A DNA stretch of 64,000 nucleotides from Vibrio sinensis (lineage in GTDB: Bacteria; Pseudomonadota; Gammaproteobacteria; Enterobacterales; Vibrionaceae): contig NZ_QVMU01000004.1 in assembly GCF_003605645.1 (NCBI RefSeq), positions 1-64,000 of the forward strand. Reading direction: 5' to 3'. Below are positions 53,191-63,246 of the stretch, piece by piece. The notes under the pieces are model-generated. The model did no database searches and had not been told where the DNA came from. It worked only from the letters and a program-made list of their open reading frames with translations. The first letter of the stretch is position 1, and each line of letters begins with the position of its first letter. A program made the translations under genes and the position numbers.

Positions 53191-53853
53191 TTAACGTATT
53201 CGATTAAGTACTGCGAACATATCTCCCTCAGCAGTATGTAGCGTTAAAGTGTCACTATTCAATGAATATCGAGTCTCATGTTCACCATCTTCATATAACA
53301 GAACGAGCTGATCTCCCTCAGTGTAGTAAACACCTTTATGAACCATTTCATCGCCCTCTTGATTACTCACTCGGAACATAAAGACAAAATTGGGTTGCAA
53401 AATTAGATCCATTTTATTGACTTCACTCGCCAGTAAATCTTCGCCCGCTAATTCAGCGCTCGACCAAATCCCAGCCAAAGTGTTTGACAATGCTTTGGTA
53501 AATACTACTCCATTAAGGTTAAGCATATGATGATTACTGGAGTATTCATAAATCTGAGGTTCTGATGTATTCAATCCGAGAATTATCGTATCTTCATTGG
53601 CACTATAGAGCCCCTCCCAATGATCGACAGAGTAATCGCGTTTCTGAATATCGATGGCAAAGTTGTAGTTAGAATCCAAACTAAGTTTTATGGCGAGAAA
53701 ATCTTCTTTAGAAGCTTCGGGGTTAGGGTTAATCAGATACCAATCCCCAAGAAGAAATGGCTGATCAAATTGAGTTAAATCACTGTTATCGCGGGTTTGA
53801 CCAGCGAAACAAGACGCACAAAAGCATGCTAAAACTACACTTATCCATTTCAT
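53191..53853 (-). CDS. Exported protein, unknown
   Basis: 220 residues with signal peptide MKWISVVLACFCASCFAG, cleaved near SCFA-GQ. The mature protein is acidic and beta-rich with repeats of 'WYLINP', 'IWSSAELAGEDLL', 'GVYYTEGDQLVLLYEDGEH', in the manner of a lipocalin-like or META-like barrel. GAGGAG seven bases before ATG at 53853 fixes the start. Located between pepN and prc on the same strand, with own spacing on both sides (about 130-160 bp). Function not known. Confidence 0.72.
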   Translation of the reverse strand: MKWISVVLACFCASCFAGQTRDNSDLTQFDQPFLLGDWYLINPNPEASKEDFLAIKLSLDSNYNFAIDIQKRDYSVDHWEGLYSANEDTIILGLNTSEPQIYEYSSNHHMLNLNGVVFTKALSNTLAGIWSSAELAGEDLLASEVNKMDLILQPNFVFMFRVSNQEGDEMVHKGVYYTEGDQLVLLYEDGEHETRYSLNSDTLTLHTAEGDMFAVLNRIR

Positions 53854-53985
53854 CCTCAATCTCCTCGCTTTTTCTTTAAGCTTAGGCATAGGAGTCGAAT
53901 AAGGCTAAAAATTTGATCTAAATCACATAATTTTTGCGCAAAAAAAAGCGAACCACCATGGTTCGCTCTCTAATTTATTGATTAA

Positions 53986-55983
53986 CTAGCCTTTAATAAT
54001 ATCGACCATCACTGCAACAGACTCATCAAGATAAGCATCTGGCGCTTCGTAATCTTTAGGCAAATCATCAATTGACTTGTAAGCTGGCTTACCTTGCAAT
54101 TTTTGACGTTGATTAATTCGTTCAAGTCGTTCAGCATCCGCCTTATCACTTTCTTGTTTACGAATTTTCTCACTCAATGACAAAGTCGTATCATCTTTTT
54201 CGGCTTGATAGCGAGCGATGTCATCAGCAATAAACTGAAACTCTAAATCGTTAGCAATACGTTGTTGATGCAAGGTATTCAACGATGAGATTAGTTTATC
54301 GTTACGCTGTAACTGCTGGTAATTAGCGCGTGCAATACTATCCCAAGGCAATGCGTTATCTTCAACACTTTCTCCAGTTTCACTTGGATCAATCGGCGTT
54401 GGGAACGCGATATCAGGGGCTACCCCTTTGTTCTGCGTACTTCCACCATCGATACGATAAAACTTTTGAATGGTATATTGAACATAACCAAGTTCTTTAT
54501 CGAACAAATCATAAATATGGTTAAGAGAGCGATGTTGTTGCACCGTACCTTTACCAAATGAATTTTCGCCCAAAATAATCGCGCGACCATAGTCCTGCAT
54601 AGCAGCGGCAAAAATTTCTGATGCCGATGCGCTGTAACGGTTAATAAGTACGGTCAGCGGTCCGTCATAACTGATCACATCATCAGTATCACTATTAACA
54701 TTTACACGTCCGTAGCTATCTCTTACTTGAACCACAGGTCCACTAGTAATAAAGAGGCCAGACAATGCAGTTGCTTCCGTTAATGCACCGCCACCATTGT
54801 TACGCAAGTCAACAATAATGCCATCGACGCCATCTTTTTTAAGTTCTTTGATCAGCTTATCGGTATCTTTCGATAATCCGACATAAAAACTCGGTACTTC
54901 TAGTACTCCTATTTTTTTGCCGTCTTTTTCAAAAATTTCTGATTTAACCGCTCGATCTTCAAGACGAATCTTATCACGTACTAACGTAATAACTTCACTC
55001 TTCGTATCTTTGCCCTCAGGTAAGACTTGAAGGTAAACTTTGGTTCCTTTCGGACCCTTAATCAATTGAACAACATCATCTAGACGCCAACCAATTACAT
55101 CGACGATTTCTTTCTCGTTTTGACCAACACCAATGATGCGGTCACCCTCGACGAGTTGTTTACTTTTTGAGGCAGGACCACCAGCAACTAACGAACGAAT
55201 AACTGTGTAATCATCCGTCATTTGCAATACCGCACCGATCCCCTCAAGAGATAGATTCATCTCTGTCTGGAACTGTTCAGCATTACGAGGAGAAAGATAG
55301 CTAGTATGAGGATCAACTTCACGCGCGAATGCATTCATATAAAGCTGAAACGCATCTTCATTATGCGTTTGGCTCATACGTTTAATGGCATTATTGTATC
55401 GCTTACCAAGTACTTCTTTGATTTCGTCCCAACTCTTACCTGTCAGTTTTAAATTCAAAGCATCGTACTTAACGCGCTTACGCCACAAATCGTTTAGTTC
55501 AGCCTCATCTTTCGGCCAACTTGCTTCACTTCGATCGACTTCGATAGATTCATCAACATCAAACGACATCTCTTTATCTAACAAAGACAAAGCGTATTGG
55601 AAACGCTCATAGCGACGTTTAATTGACTCGTTATAAACATCAAAGGCAATCTGGTTATCACCAGTTTTTAGTTGATCATCAACTTGTTTCGTCCATTTAT
55701 TGAACGAGTCGATGTCCGCTTGGGTAAAGATGTTTTTGTTGTAATCAAGCATTTCCAAATAACGATTAAAAATCGCTTGAGAGAATTCATCATTCAATGA
55801 AAAATGCTTATAGTGAGAACGAGTAAATCGAGAAGTAACGCGCTTGCTTGCGGTTTCATGCTGAGCTTCTGGGGCAAGCACGGGAAGGTCATCGATCGTG
55901 ATATTTGCTTCAAGAGCAAAAGCTGGAGTAGCTGCTAGCACTAGGCTAGCAGCAATCAGCGACAGTTTAATACGGCATTTCAT
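53986..55983 (-). CDS. prc: Tail-specific protease Prc (Tsp)
   Basis: 665-residue periplasmic serine protease of the S41 family with a signal peptide (1-23, TPAFA-LE), a PDZ domain (about 240-320, with GIGAVLQMTDDYTVIRSLVAGGPA), and the Ser-Lys dyad in SASASEIFAAAMQDYGRA and NSFGKGTVQ. It trims or degrades proteins with unstructured C-termini, including penicillin-binding protein 3 and MepS in E. coli. Lies 17 bp behind proQ in the usual proQ-prc order. Confidence 0.96.
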   Translation of the reverse strand: MKCRIKLSLIAASLVLAATPAFALEANITIDDLPVLAPEAQHETASKRVTSRFTRSHYKHFSLNDEFSQAIFNRYLEMLDYNKNIFTQADIDSFNKWTKQVDDQLKTGDNQIAFDVYNESIKRRYERFQYALSLLDKEMSFDVDESIEVDRSEASWPKDEAELNDLWRKRVKYDALNLKLTGKSWDEIKEVLGKRYNNAIKRMSQTHNEDAFQLYMNAFAREVDPHTSYLSPRNAEQFQTEMNLSLEGIGAVLQMTDDYTVIRSLVAGGPASKSKQLVEGDRIIGVGQNEKEIVDVIGWRLDDVVQLIKGPKGTKVYLQVLPEGKDTKSEVITLVRDKIRLEDRAVKSEIFEKDGKKIGVLEVPSFYVGLSKDTDKLIKELKKDGVDGIIVDLRNNGGGALTEATALSGLFITSGPVVQVRDSYGRVNVNSDTDDVISYDGPLTVLINRYSASASEIFAAAMQDYGRAIILGENSFGKGTVQQHRSLNHIYDLFDKELGYVQYTIQKFYRIDGGSTQNKGVAPDIAFPTPIDPSETGESVEDNALPWDSIARANYQQLQRNDKLISSLNTLHQQRIANDLEFQFIADDIARYQAEKDDTTLSLSEKIRKQESDKADAERLERINQRQKLQGKPAYKSIDDLPKDYEAPDAYLDESVAVMVDIIKG

Positions 55984-56000
55984 GCGTAGGAGTATCTCCT

Positions 56001-56627
56001 TTATGCGCGTAGGTGCTCCGCTTTAACAACCATTTGTAGGCCGTTAGACAGTTGAACTCGCACATCTTCCTTGTTGATTTCTACGATAGTCGCAGCCATG
56101 TTTCCTTTGCCCATGTTCACATTGATATCTTTACCAACAATGAATTCTTCAGCAGTCAAAGCACGAGTTTCTACTGGCGTTTTAGCCTGAGGTGCTTTGT
56201 TCGCTTGAGGGCGACGAGCTTGCGGCTTCTTAGCTGGTTTTGCTTTCGCTTTGTTTTCTTCGCGAGTTTTTTGTGCTTGCTCTTTACGACGAGCTTGTAC
56301 TTTAGCTTTGCTTTCAGCTAGCGCAGTTTTAGCGTGTTCTACGTGTTCTTCTTCTAGTTCACCACAAGGGTTACCATCCAAATCTACACGTACTGCACCA
56401 GGCTTAACACCGTGTAGGTAACGCCATGATGAAGTGTACTGTCTTAACGCTGCACGAAGCTGAGTTTTACTTACTTTTGGATCGTCAGATAGACGTTCCG
56501 CAAGATCTTGAAAAATACCAATTTTAAGAGGTTTGGCTTCACCTTCTAAAGTAAAGCACTTAGGGAAACATTCAGCAACATATGCGATAATTTCTTTGCT
56601 GTTTTTTAACTTTTCAGTGTTTTCCAT
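56001..56627 (-). CDS. proQ: RNA chaperone ProQ
   Basis: 208 residues: N-terminal FinO-type RNA-binding domain (about 5-120, with [20 protein letters not shown]), a long basic, Ala/Lys-rich linker (130-180) and a C-terminal Tudor-like domain ([20 protein letters not shown]). It binds small RNAs and mRNA 3' ends. Start at 56627 ([10 protein letters not shown]) has AGGA six bases before it; an upstream in-frame start would add 28 non-homologous residues. Confidence 0.95.
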   Translation of the reverse strand: MENTEKLKNSKEIIAYVAECFPKCFTLEGEAKPLKIGIFQDLAERLSDDPKVSKTQLRAALRQYTSSWRYLHGVKPGAVRVDLDGNPCGELEEEHVEHAKTALAESKAKVQARRKEQAQKTREENKAKAKPAKKPQARRPQANKAPQAKTPVETRALTAEEFIVGKDINVNMGKGNMAATIVEINKEDVRVQLSNGLQMVVKAEHLRA

Positions 56628-56725
56628 GAGGATTCCTGGTTGTTGCGGCGTGTCCGCGAGCATTAAGATAAATATTTCAGGTATTATAGTGACCTGTAAG
56701 CGAAAAACCACACTCTAGGAAGAAT

Positions 56726-57199
56726 TTATGCTTTGATAGCGTGTGAATTAAGCAGCTTTTGCACTTCTTCCATTAAAAATGTCAGACCTTGCTCATCAAT
56801 TTCGCTAAATCGACCAATTTTTGGGCTGTCAATATCTAACACCCCTAACAATTGACCACCTACAGAGAAAGGAATCACAATTTCTGAGTTGCTTGCTGCG
56901 TCACAAGCAATGTGGCCATCAAACTGGTGGACATCATACACCCTTTGTACGCAATTTTCCGAAATCGCTGTGCCGCAGACTCCTCGACCGATGGGAATTC
57001 GTACACATGCCGGTTTTCCTTGAAAAGGTCCTAACACTAATTCGTCGTCTTTTAATAGATAAAATCCGACCCAATTTAACTCGTCAAGCTCCATATTTAG
57101 CAAAGCACTGAGATTAGATAAATTTGCAATCAAGTCTGTTTCAGATTCCAGTAATGCGATCGCTTGCTTGGTTAAGCGCTGGTAATGTTCTATTTTCAT
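56726..57199 (-). CDS. msrC: Free methionine-(R)-sulfoxide reductase
   Basis: 157-residue GAF-domain enzyme. The cysteines in GKPACVRIPIGRGVCGTA and HIACDAASNSEIV match the three needed by fRMsr enzymes; WVGFY, GPFQGKPAC and GVLDIDSP surround the pocket. It reduces free methionine-R-sulfoxide. It precedes proQ with 99 bp between. Confidence 0.92.
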   Translation of the reverse strand: MKIEHYQRLTKQAIALLESETDLIANLSNLSALLNMELDELNWVGFYLLKDDELVLGPFQGKPACVRIPIGRGVCGTAISENCVQRVYDVHQFDGHIACDAASNSEIVIPFSVGGQLLGVLDIDSPKIGRFSEIDEQGLTFLMEEVQKLLNSHAIKA

Positions 57200-57340
57200 A
57201 ATGAACCCTTCAAGAAATTATCCTCGGTTCCGTTTGGTTTTCTATACCACTGAAACCGCTAATGTTTAAAACTGAGAGACTTCCCAAATGAATCTACGTA
57301 CAATCGCCGAAAACCATAAATAGTAAGCATTCTCATTATA

Positions 57341-59137
57341 ATGAATAATCAAAACAACACTATTAGCCGTTCTTGGTTAATAAAACAAGTTAAACAGCAC
57401 AAGTCAAAATTGATTTGGGCTAACGTTATCGCGTTGCTTGCGACCTTGATTAGTGTCCCTATTCCGCTTTTAATGCCTTTAATGGTCGATGAAGTACTAT
57501 TGAATAAACCCGCAGCAGGAATTGACGCGATGAACGCGTTGTTGCCGGTCTCATTACATACGCCAACTGGGTATATCTTTTTAACGCTGCTACTCGTGAT
57601 TTTAATGCGTACAGTCAGCCAAGCCCTCAATATCTTGCAAGGCCGTCAATTCACTCTAGTGTCGAAAACCATCACTTTTAATATGCGCAGCAAGATGATC
57701 GACAAACTGGGTCGTATCAGCATCCGTCAGTATGAGACAAAAGGCAGCGGTGGCATTAATGCACACTTGATTACCGATGTTGAAACGATCGATACGTTTA
57801 TTGGTTCTACACTTAGTAAATTCTTAATCAGCCTACTGACAGTGATTGGCACAGCTGTCGTACTACTTTGGATTGAGTGGCGATTAGGGCTATTCATCTT
57901 ACTCGTTAACCCTATTGTGATTTACTTTTCTCGCAAACTAGGCAGTAAGGTTAAACATCTTAAGAAACACGAAAACCAATCTTTTGAACGATTTCAAAAT
58001 CGCCTAGTAGAAACGCTCGATGGCATATATCAACTTAGAGCCGCTAATCGAGAACGAGAATTCTTATCTGAACTTAAAGACCATGCGAACCAAGTGCGTG
58101 TAGATGCGGATAAATATGCATGGCAATCAGAAGCAGCTGGCCGAGTCTCTTTTTTGCTCTTTTTACTCGGTTTTGAACTGTTTCGCGCAGTAGCCATGTT
58201 AATGGTGCTATTTAGTGATCTGACGATTGGTCAAATCTTTGCGGTATTTGGTTACCTTTGGTTTATGCTCGGTCCTGTTCAAGAGTTACTTGGTATTCAG
58301 TTCTCTTGGTATAGCGCTAAAGCAGCTTTAACAAGAATCAATGCTTTATTAGATTTAGAAGAAGAACATCGCCCTATCAGTAAGGTCAACCCATTTACCA
58401 ACGACAAGGAAGTGGATGTCTCTATTGAGCAGGTCAATTTTTCATATAATGATGAAGTGACGGTCCTCAAAAACCTCAACTTATATATTCCTGCAGGTAA
58501 GAAAGTAGCCTTGGTTGGCGCAAGTGGTGGTGGTAAATCAACGCTAATCCAGCTTTTAATTGGCGTTTATCATCAAAACTCTGGAACCATACGCTTTAAT
58601 GGTCAGACCACCGATGACATTAGCTTTGACGTCATTCGTGAACAAATAGCCGTGGTTTTACAGCAACCTATACTATTTAATGACAGCTTAAGGCATAATC
58701 TCACTCTAGGTTCAGATTATGATGATTTATCTCTGTGGCGAGCTCTTGATGTCGCTCAAATGCAAGATGTCATTAGTCAACTGAGTGACGGGCTCGATAC
58801 ACAGATTGGTCGTAATGGTATTCGCCTTTCAGGTGGTCAACGTCAACGCCTTGCAATTGCAAGAATGATATTGAGCGACCCAAAATTCGTTATTCTCGAT
58901 GAAGCAACATCTGCATTAGATACGGCAACGGAAGCAGCTCTGCACTCTGCATTGACAACTTTCCTCAAAGGTCGAACGACATTAATTGTCGCGCATCGCC
59001 TTTCTGCCGTAAAACAGGCTGATCTGATCTACGTTTTAGAAGATGGACAAGTAACACAGGCGGGGACTCATGGTGAGCTGGTGGAGCAAGATGGTTTATA
59101 TCAAACATTGTATGGGAGCATTCAATCTCACGCATAA
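57341..59137 (+). CDS. ABC exporter, fused permease-ATPase
   Basis: 598 residues: six membrane helices (about 20-310) fused to an ABC ATPase with Walker A GASGGGKST, signature LSGGQRQR, Walker B FVILDEATSALD and switch AHRLSAV. This is the type IV (MsbA/McjD/LmrA-like) homodimer or half-transporter layout. No partner gene is next to it, so it is likely a homodimer. Substrate cannot be inferred. Divergent from msrC. Confidence 0.9.
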   Translation: MNNQNNTISRSWLIKQVKQHKSKLIWANVIALLATLISVPIPLLMPLMVDEVLLNKPAAGIDAMNALLPVSLHTPTGYIFLTLLLVILMRTVSQALNILQGRQFTLVSKTITFNMRSKMIDKLGRISIRQYETKGSGGINAHLITDVETIDTFIGSTLSKFLISLLTVIGTAVVLLWIEWRLGLFILLVNPIVIYFSRKLGSKVKHLKKHENQSFERFQNRLVETLDGIYQLRAANREREFLSELKDHANQVRVDADKYAWQSEAAGRVSFLLFLLGFELFRAVAMLMVLFSDLTIGQIFAVFGYLWFMLGPVQELLGIQFSWYSAKAALTRINALLDLEEEHRPISKVNPFTNDKEVDVSIEQVNFSYNDEVTVLKNLNLYIPAGKKVALVGASGGGKSTLIQLLIGVYHQNSGTIRFNGQTTDDISFDVIREQIAVVLQQPILFNDSLRHNLTLGSDYDDLSLWRALDVAQMQDVISQLSDGLDTQIGRNGIRLSGGQRQRLAIARMILSDPKFVILDEATSALDTATEAALHSALTTFLKGRTTLIVAHRLSAVKQADLIYVLEDGQVTQAGTHGELVEQDGLYQTLYGSIQSHA

Positions 59138-59191
59138 GCGTAGTGAGAGACTTCCTCATATTTGTAATTTGTCCAAGGTTCTCTCTCATTC

Positions 59192-60445
59192 ATGAGCACT
59201 TCACTAATAAGTCATCAGAGCACAGCTAACCACATTCGCCTATGTCAGGGATGTGAGTTGGCTGTGGATGTCGTCGACGTCAAACAAGGCCGCAGCGCGT
59301 ATTGTCCGCGCTGTGGTACCCAATTATATCGTGGGGGCAAACCATCATTATCTGGTAATCTGGCTGTCGCTATTACCTGCTTGCTATTGTTTATTCCCTC
59401 TCATTTTTTTGCATTCATCAGTATTCGTTTATTTGGTGTCATGATCCCAGCAACGCTACCCTCTGGCGTTTTCACCTTATTCAACGAAGGGTTCATCTTT
59501 CTTTCTATACTGATTTTCTTCTGTAGCTCTATTGCCCCATTGGCAGTCTGTAGTTCCGTCGTTTTTGCTCATCTAGCGCTTAAGTTTAATAATTTCCGTC
59601 TACTAAAAGTATCACTAGGGTTGATACAAAAACTTAAACATTGGGTGATGATTGACGTTTTTCTAATTAGTGTCGCTATCTCATGTTTTAAGCTGCAAGA
59701 TTATTCCGATATTTTTGTCGGCCCGGGTCTCTATGGCCTGATTTTATTACAACTCTTTACGGTACTTTTAATCAGTCGCGTCAGCGTACGCCGATACTGG
59801 GAAGCTTACGATAAAGAAGAGCAACATCATTTCACTAAAAAAGAAGTTCATTGTGAAAGCTGTCACCTATCTCAACCTAATGGGGATAGTTGCGTTCGTT
59901 GTCACAAAGCTCTTTATCATCGCAAACCCGATTCGCTTCAAAAAACGGCCGCTTACTTGATTGCGGCAACCATCGCGATTTTCCCTGCAAACCTGATTCC
60001 TATTTCGATTCTTCTTACCAATGGTAAGCGACTAGAAGACACGATTTTTTCAGGTGTTGCGGCTTTAGTAAAAAATGGCATGACAGGTATTGCGATTATT
60101 ATATTTGTTGCAAGTATTGTGGTTCCTGTCGCCAAAATATTAGGGCTGGGCTATTTGTTGCTTGCGATTAAATTTAAACGCCAAGTTTTCCATCGCCAAC
60201 GTATGACCATTTACTTTGTGGTCAAGTGGATTGGCAAGTGGTCCATGATGGATCTATTTGTTATTTCCATCATGATGACACTGGTCGATCGTGGTCAAAT
60301 CCTTGATTTTACACCGGGCTACGGAGCCGTTGCCTTTGGTATTGTGGTAGTGTTAACGATGCTCGCCGCGGAAAGTCTAGACCCGAGATACATTTGGGCC
60401 AATTATCCAGAATCTTCAAATAAAAAAGAGTCTTTGAATGAGTAA
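59192..60445 (+). CDS. letA: Lipid-transport membrane protein LetA (PqiA family)
   Basis: 417 residues; two zinc-ribbon-like modules with CQGCE...CPRCG (about residues 17-45) and CESCH...CVRCH (about 220-245), each before a set of membrane helices. This is the PqiA/YebS plan. LetA acts with the MCE tunnel protein LetB in lipid movement between the two membranes. Its stop overlaps the letB start by 8 bp. Confidence 0.93.
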   Translation: MSTSLISHQSTANHIRLCQGCELAVDVVDVKQGRSAYCPRCGTQLYRGGKPSLSGNLAVAITCLLLFIPSHFFAFISIRLFGVMIPATLPSGVFTLFNEGFIFLSILIFFCSSIAPLAVCSSVVFAHLALKFNNFRLLKVSLGLIQKLKHWVMIDVFLISVAISCFKLQDYSDIFVGPGLYGLILLQLFTVLLISRVSVRRYWEAYDKEEQHHFTKKEVHCESCHLSQPNGDSCVRCHKALYHRKPDSLQKTAAYLIAATIAIFPANLIPISILLTNGKRLEDTIFSGVAALVKNGMTGIAIIIFVASIVVPVAKILGLGYLLLAIKFKRQVFHRQRMTIYFVVKWIGKWSMMDLFVISIMMTLVDRGQILDFTPGYGAVAFGIVVVLTMLAAESLDPRYIWANYPESSNKKESLNE

Positions 60446-63071
60446 TACATCGTCAAGTCAAACTTCATACTCACCTGACGTTAAAAGAAACAAGGGCATA
60501 TCACCGTTATGGATTCTCCCTATCCTAACGATGATATTGGCCGGTTGGCTTGTTTTTAAAGCCATTCATGATGCAGGCCAACGCATTCAAATTCACTTTT
60601 CTGATGCGCAGGGCCTCATCGCGGGCAGAACCACGATTCGCTACCAAGGGCTTGAAGTGGGTATGGTTCGTGCGATCAACTTATCTGAAGATTTAGAAAG
60701 TATTTATGTTGAGGCGGATATTTATCCAGAAGCGACCAAACTTTTGTCTAAAAACACACGTTTTTGGATGGTGAAACCGACTGCTAGTCTATCTGGAATC
60801 TCTGGCCTCGATGCGCTCGTTTCTGGTAACTACATTGCTATACAACCGAGTGACCTTGCCGCTGAGCCTGAAACTGTCTTTACCGCATTAGAACAAGCGC
60901 CTACCGATCTGTTAACTCGCGATGGGCTTAATATTACGCTTAAATCACGTGATTTAGGCGGAATATCTATTGGTTCTCAGATCGTCTATCGCAAAATTGC
61001 CATTGGTGAAGTCTATGGTTACCAGTTAGATGAAAAAGCAAAAAACGTCATTATCCATGCTTCTATCAAAGACGAATATCGCAACATCATTACCGATGAA
61101 AGCCGATTCTGGAATGTCAGTGGCATAGGCGCCAATATCGGCTTCCAAGGCGTAGATGTTCGATTAGAAAGCCTGTCGGCGCTGATTGGTGGCTCGATTG
61201 CAGTGGACTCTCCAGACGGAGGTCAACCTGTAATGGAAAACACCCACTTCAAACTCTACCCAGATTTAAAAACCGCTGGCCGTGGTATTCCGATTAAAAT
61301 CACCCTGCCCGACGACAGCAAGGTCAACCCATCAGGTGCACCGATCATGTATCGTGGCATTGAAATTGGTCAGGTCACCGATTTACAGTTCAGTGACAAT
61401 CGTAGCGCAATTATTGCCTCAGCTGCGGTTCAACCCGCTTTCAGTGACATGCTAAACAACGGTTCTCGCTTTGTTCTTGAAGAAGCGCAAGTATCGCTAT
61501 CCGGTGTTCATAACCTGACTAACCTTATCAAAGGCAACTTCCTAACGCTTGTTCCTGGTGAGGGCGACCGTTCTCGACGCTTTACTGCGATTCGTAAAAA
61601 CGAATTTAAAAAAGAGCAAGCAGGTTCGATTGATTTGCAATTGAGCGCCGATAACTCATTCGGTTTGGATGTAGGCGCGAATATCCTGTATCGCGGTATT
61701 ACCGTCGGTTCTATTACTAATGTGAGTCTAAATGGTGACAGCGTTCGCTTTAATGCGCTAGTCGATAACCACTATGCAGATCTTATTAAATCCAAAAACC
61801 GATTTTATGTCACTGGTAGTGCGAGTGCTGAACTCACCGAATCAGGGTTGAGCATTACTGTTCCACCAGCAAAACAACTATTAACAGGCTCAATCAGTTT
61901 TGTCAGTGAGGGAAGCCAAGACGTTCGTAGCGAATATACTCTCTATCAAAGTAAATCACTGGCTGAATTGGCTAAATATAACCTTTCTGGCTCGCAAACC
62001 GTGGTCTTGTATGCACCAGAACTGCCTCCAATCAGTAAAGGTAGCCCACTACTCTATCGAAACCTACAGGTCGGGAGTGTTTCAGATTTCAAACTGGTTG
62101 ATGGTGGCGTCATCATTACGGCGAGTATCGAAAATCAATACCGCTACCTAATCACCGCACAAACGGTGTTCTGGAACCGTTCTGGTGTTGAAGTCGATGC
62201 GAGCCTCGCTGGAATCTCTGTCAAAGCAGCGCCACTAAAAACCATGATTCAAGGCGGCATTGCATTTGATTCATTACCCGGTGTAGAGAACAAACAAGCG
62301 AACAAATGGCTATTGTACAAAGATTTCAAGAGTGCGCGTAAATTTGGTGAAGTTATCACGCTACAAAGTGTTGGTGCAACTAGCCTAACCGCAGGGGCTG
62401 CAATCAAATATAACGGCGTTAAAGTAGGTGAAGTGACCTTAGTTCTCCCTAATTTCAACAACGACAATATTGAAATCAAAGCACGAATCTTGCCGGAGTT
62501 TACCGATAAACTGGCTCGTTCAGGAAGTTACTTCTGGTTGCCTCAGGCAGAGGTTGGTCTTGATGGCGTGAAGAATATTCAAAACCTGTTAACCCAATCT
62601 ATTAATGTATTGCCAGGTAAAGGAGAACGACAACGGACGTTCGAACTTAACGATAGTCCTAAAGCGCCAACCGGGACTGTTTTTACTTTGCAAAGTGAGC
62701 GTCGCGGCTCCATAAGCAAAGGAACACCGGTGCTTTATCGCGAAATTGAAGTCGGTAGTGTCCTAGACGTTCGTTTAGGCGAATTCGCCGACCGTGTCGT
62801 ATCGACTATCGTTATTAAGCAGGAATACGCCTACTTGGTTCGCCAAAATAGTGTCTTTTGGAATACTTCTGGTGTCGATGTCTCAATTGGTTTATCTGGG
62901 GCAAATATAAAAGCGGGAACTCTTGATAGTATCGTTCGTGGTGGTATCACTTTTGCCACACCGGAACAATCAACCTTAGAACCTCAAGCAAAAGCTCAAC
63001 AAGCATTTTTCTTATACGCGACGCCTGAAGATAATTGGCTTTCCTGGCGCACTGCGATTCCGAAACCATAA
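60438..63071 (+). CDS. letB: MCE tunnel protein LetB
   Basis: 877 residues, exactly the length of E. coli LetB: one N-terminal membrane helix (LWILPILTMILAGWLVF) then seven MCE domains, each seen as a 'G-x-x-I-x-Y-R/N-G-x-x-V/I-G' unit near residues 65, 180, 300, 415, 530, 655 and 770. Seven stacked hexameric rings form a tunnel across the periplasm. Downstream is a terminator and rsmF, the letA-letB-rsmF order of E. coli. Confidence 0.95.
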   Translation: MSNTSSSQTSYSPDVKRNKGISPLWILPILTMILAGWLVFKAIHDAGQRIQIHFSDAQGLIAGRTTIRYQGLEVGMVRAINLSEDLESIYVEADIYPEATKLLSKNTRFWMVKPTASLSGISGLDALVSGNYIAIQPSDLAAEPETVFTALEQAPTDLLTRDGLNITLKSRDLGGISIGSQIVYRKIAIGEVYGYQLDEKAKNVIIHASIKDEYRNIITDESRFWNVSGIGANIGFQGVDVRLESLSALIGGSIAVDSPDGGQPVMENTHFKLYPDLKTAGRGIPIKITLPDDSKVNPSGAPIMYRGIEIGQVTDLQFSDNRSAIIASAAVQPAFSDMLNNGSRFVLEEAQVSLSGVHNLTNLIKGNFLTLVPGEGDRSRRFTAIRKNEFKKEQAGSIDLQLSADNSFGLDVGANILYRGITVGSITNVSLNGDSVRFNALVDNHYADLIKSKNRFYVTGSASAELTESGLSITVPPAKQLLTGSISFVSEGSQDVRSEYTLYQSKSLAELAKYNLSGSQTVVLYAPELPPISKGSPLLYRNLQVGSVSDFKLVDGGVIITASIENQYRYLITAQTVFWNRSGVEVDASLAGISVKAAPLKTMIQGGIAFDSLPGVENKQANKWLLYKDFKSARKFGEVITLQSVGATSLTAGAAIKYNGVKVGEVTLVLPNFNNDNIEIKARILPEFTDKLARSGSYFWLPQAEVGLDGVKNIQNLLTQSINVLPGKGERQRTFELNDSPKAPTGTVFTLQSERRGSISKGTPVLYREIEVGSVLDVRLGEFADRVVSTIVIKQEYAYLVRQNSVFWNTSGVDVSIGLSGANIKAGTLDSIVRGGITFATPEQSTLEPQAKAQQAFFLYATPEDNWLSWRTAIPKP

Positions 63072-63105
63072 ATGACACTCCAATAATAAGCGACACTCTT
63101 ATGTT

Positions 63106-63133
63106 AAAACGCAGCAACTTTGCTGCGTTTTTT
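63106..63133 (+). terminator. Terminator after letB
   Basis: 11-bp stem AAAACGCAGCA / TGCTGCGTTTT with loop ACTT and T-tail. Confidence 0.88.
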
Positions 63134-63246
63134 ATTTCGTATGGCCAAAAAGACGAGTGACTGCAACGAAGTTGTCTTCGCTATAAGTTGATTGCCGACT
63201 GAGATCCGATATAATTTGCCCCCCTTTCGATAATCGAGATAAAACC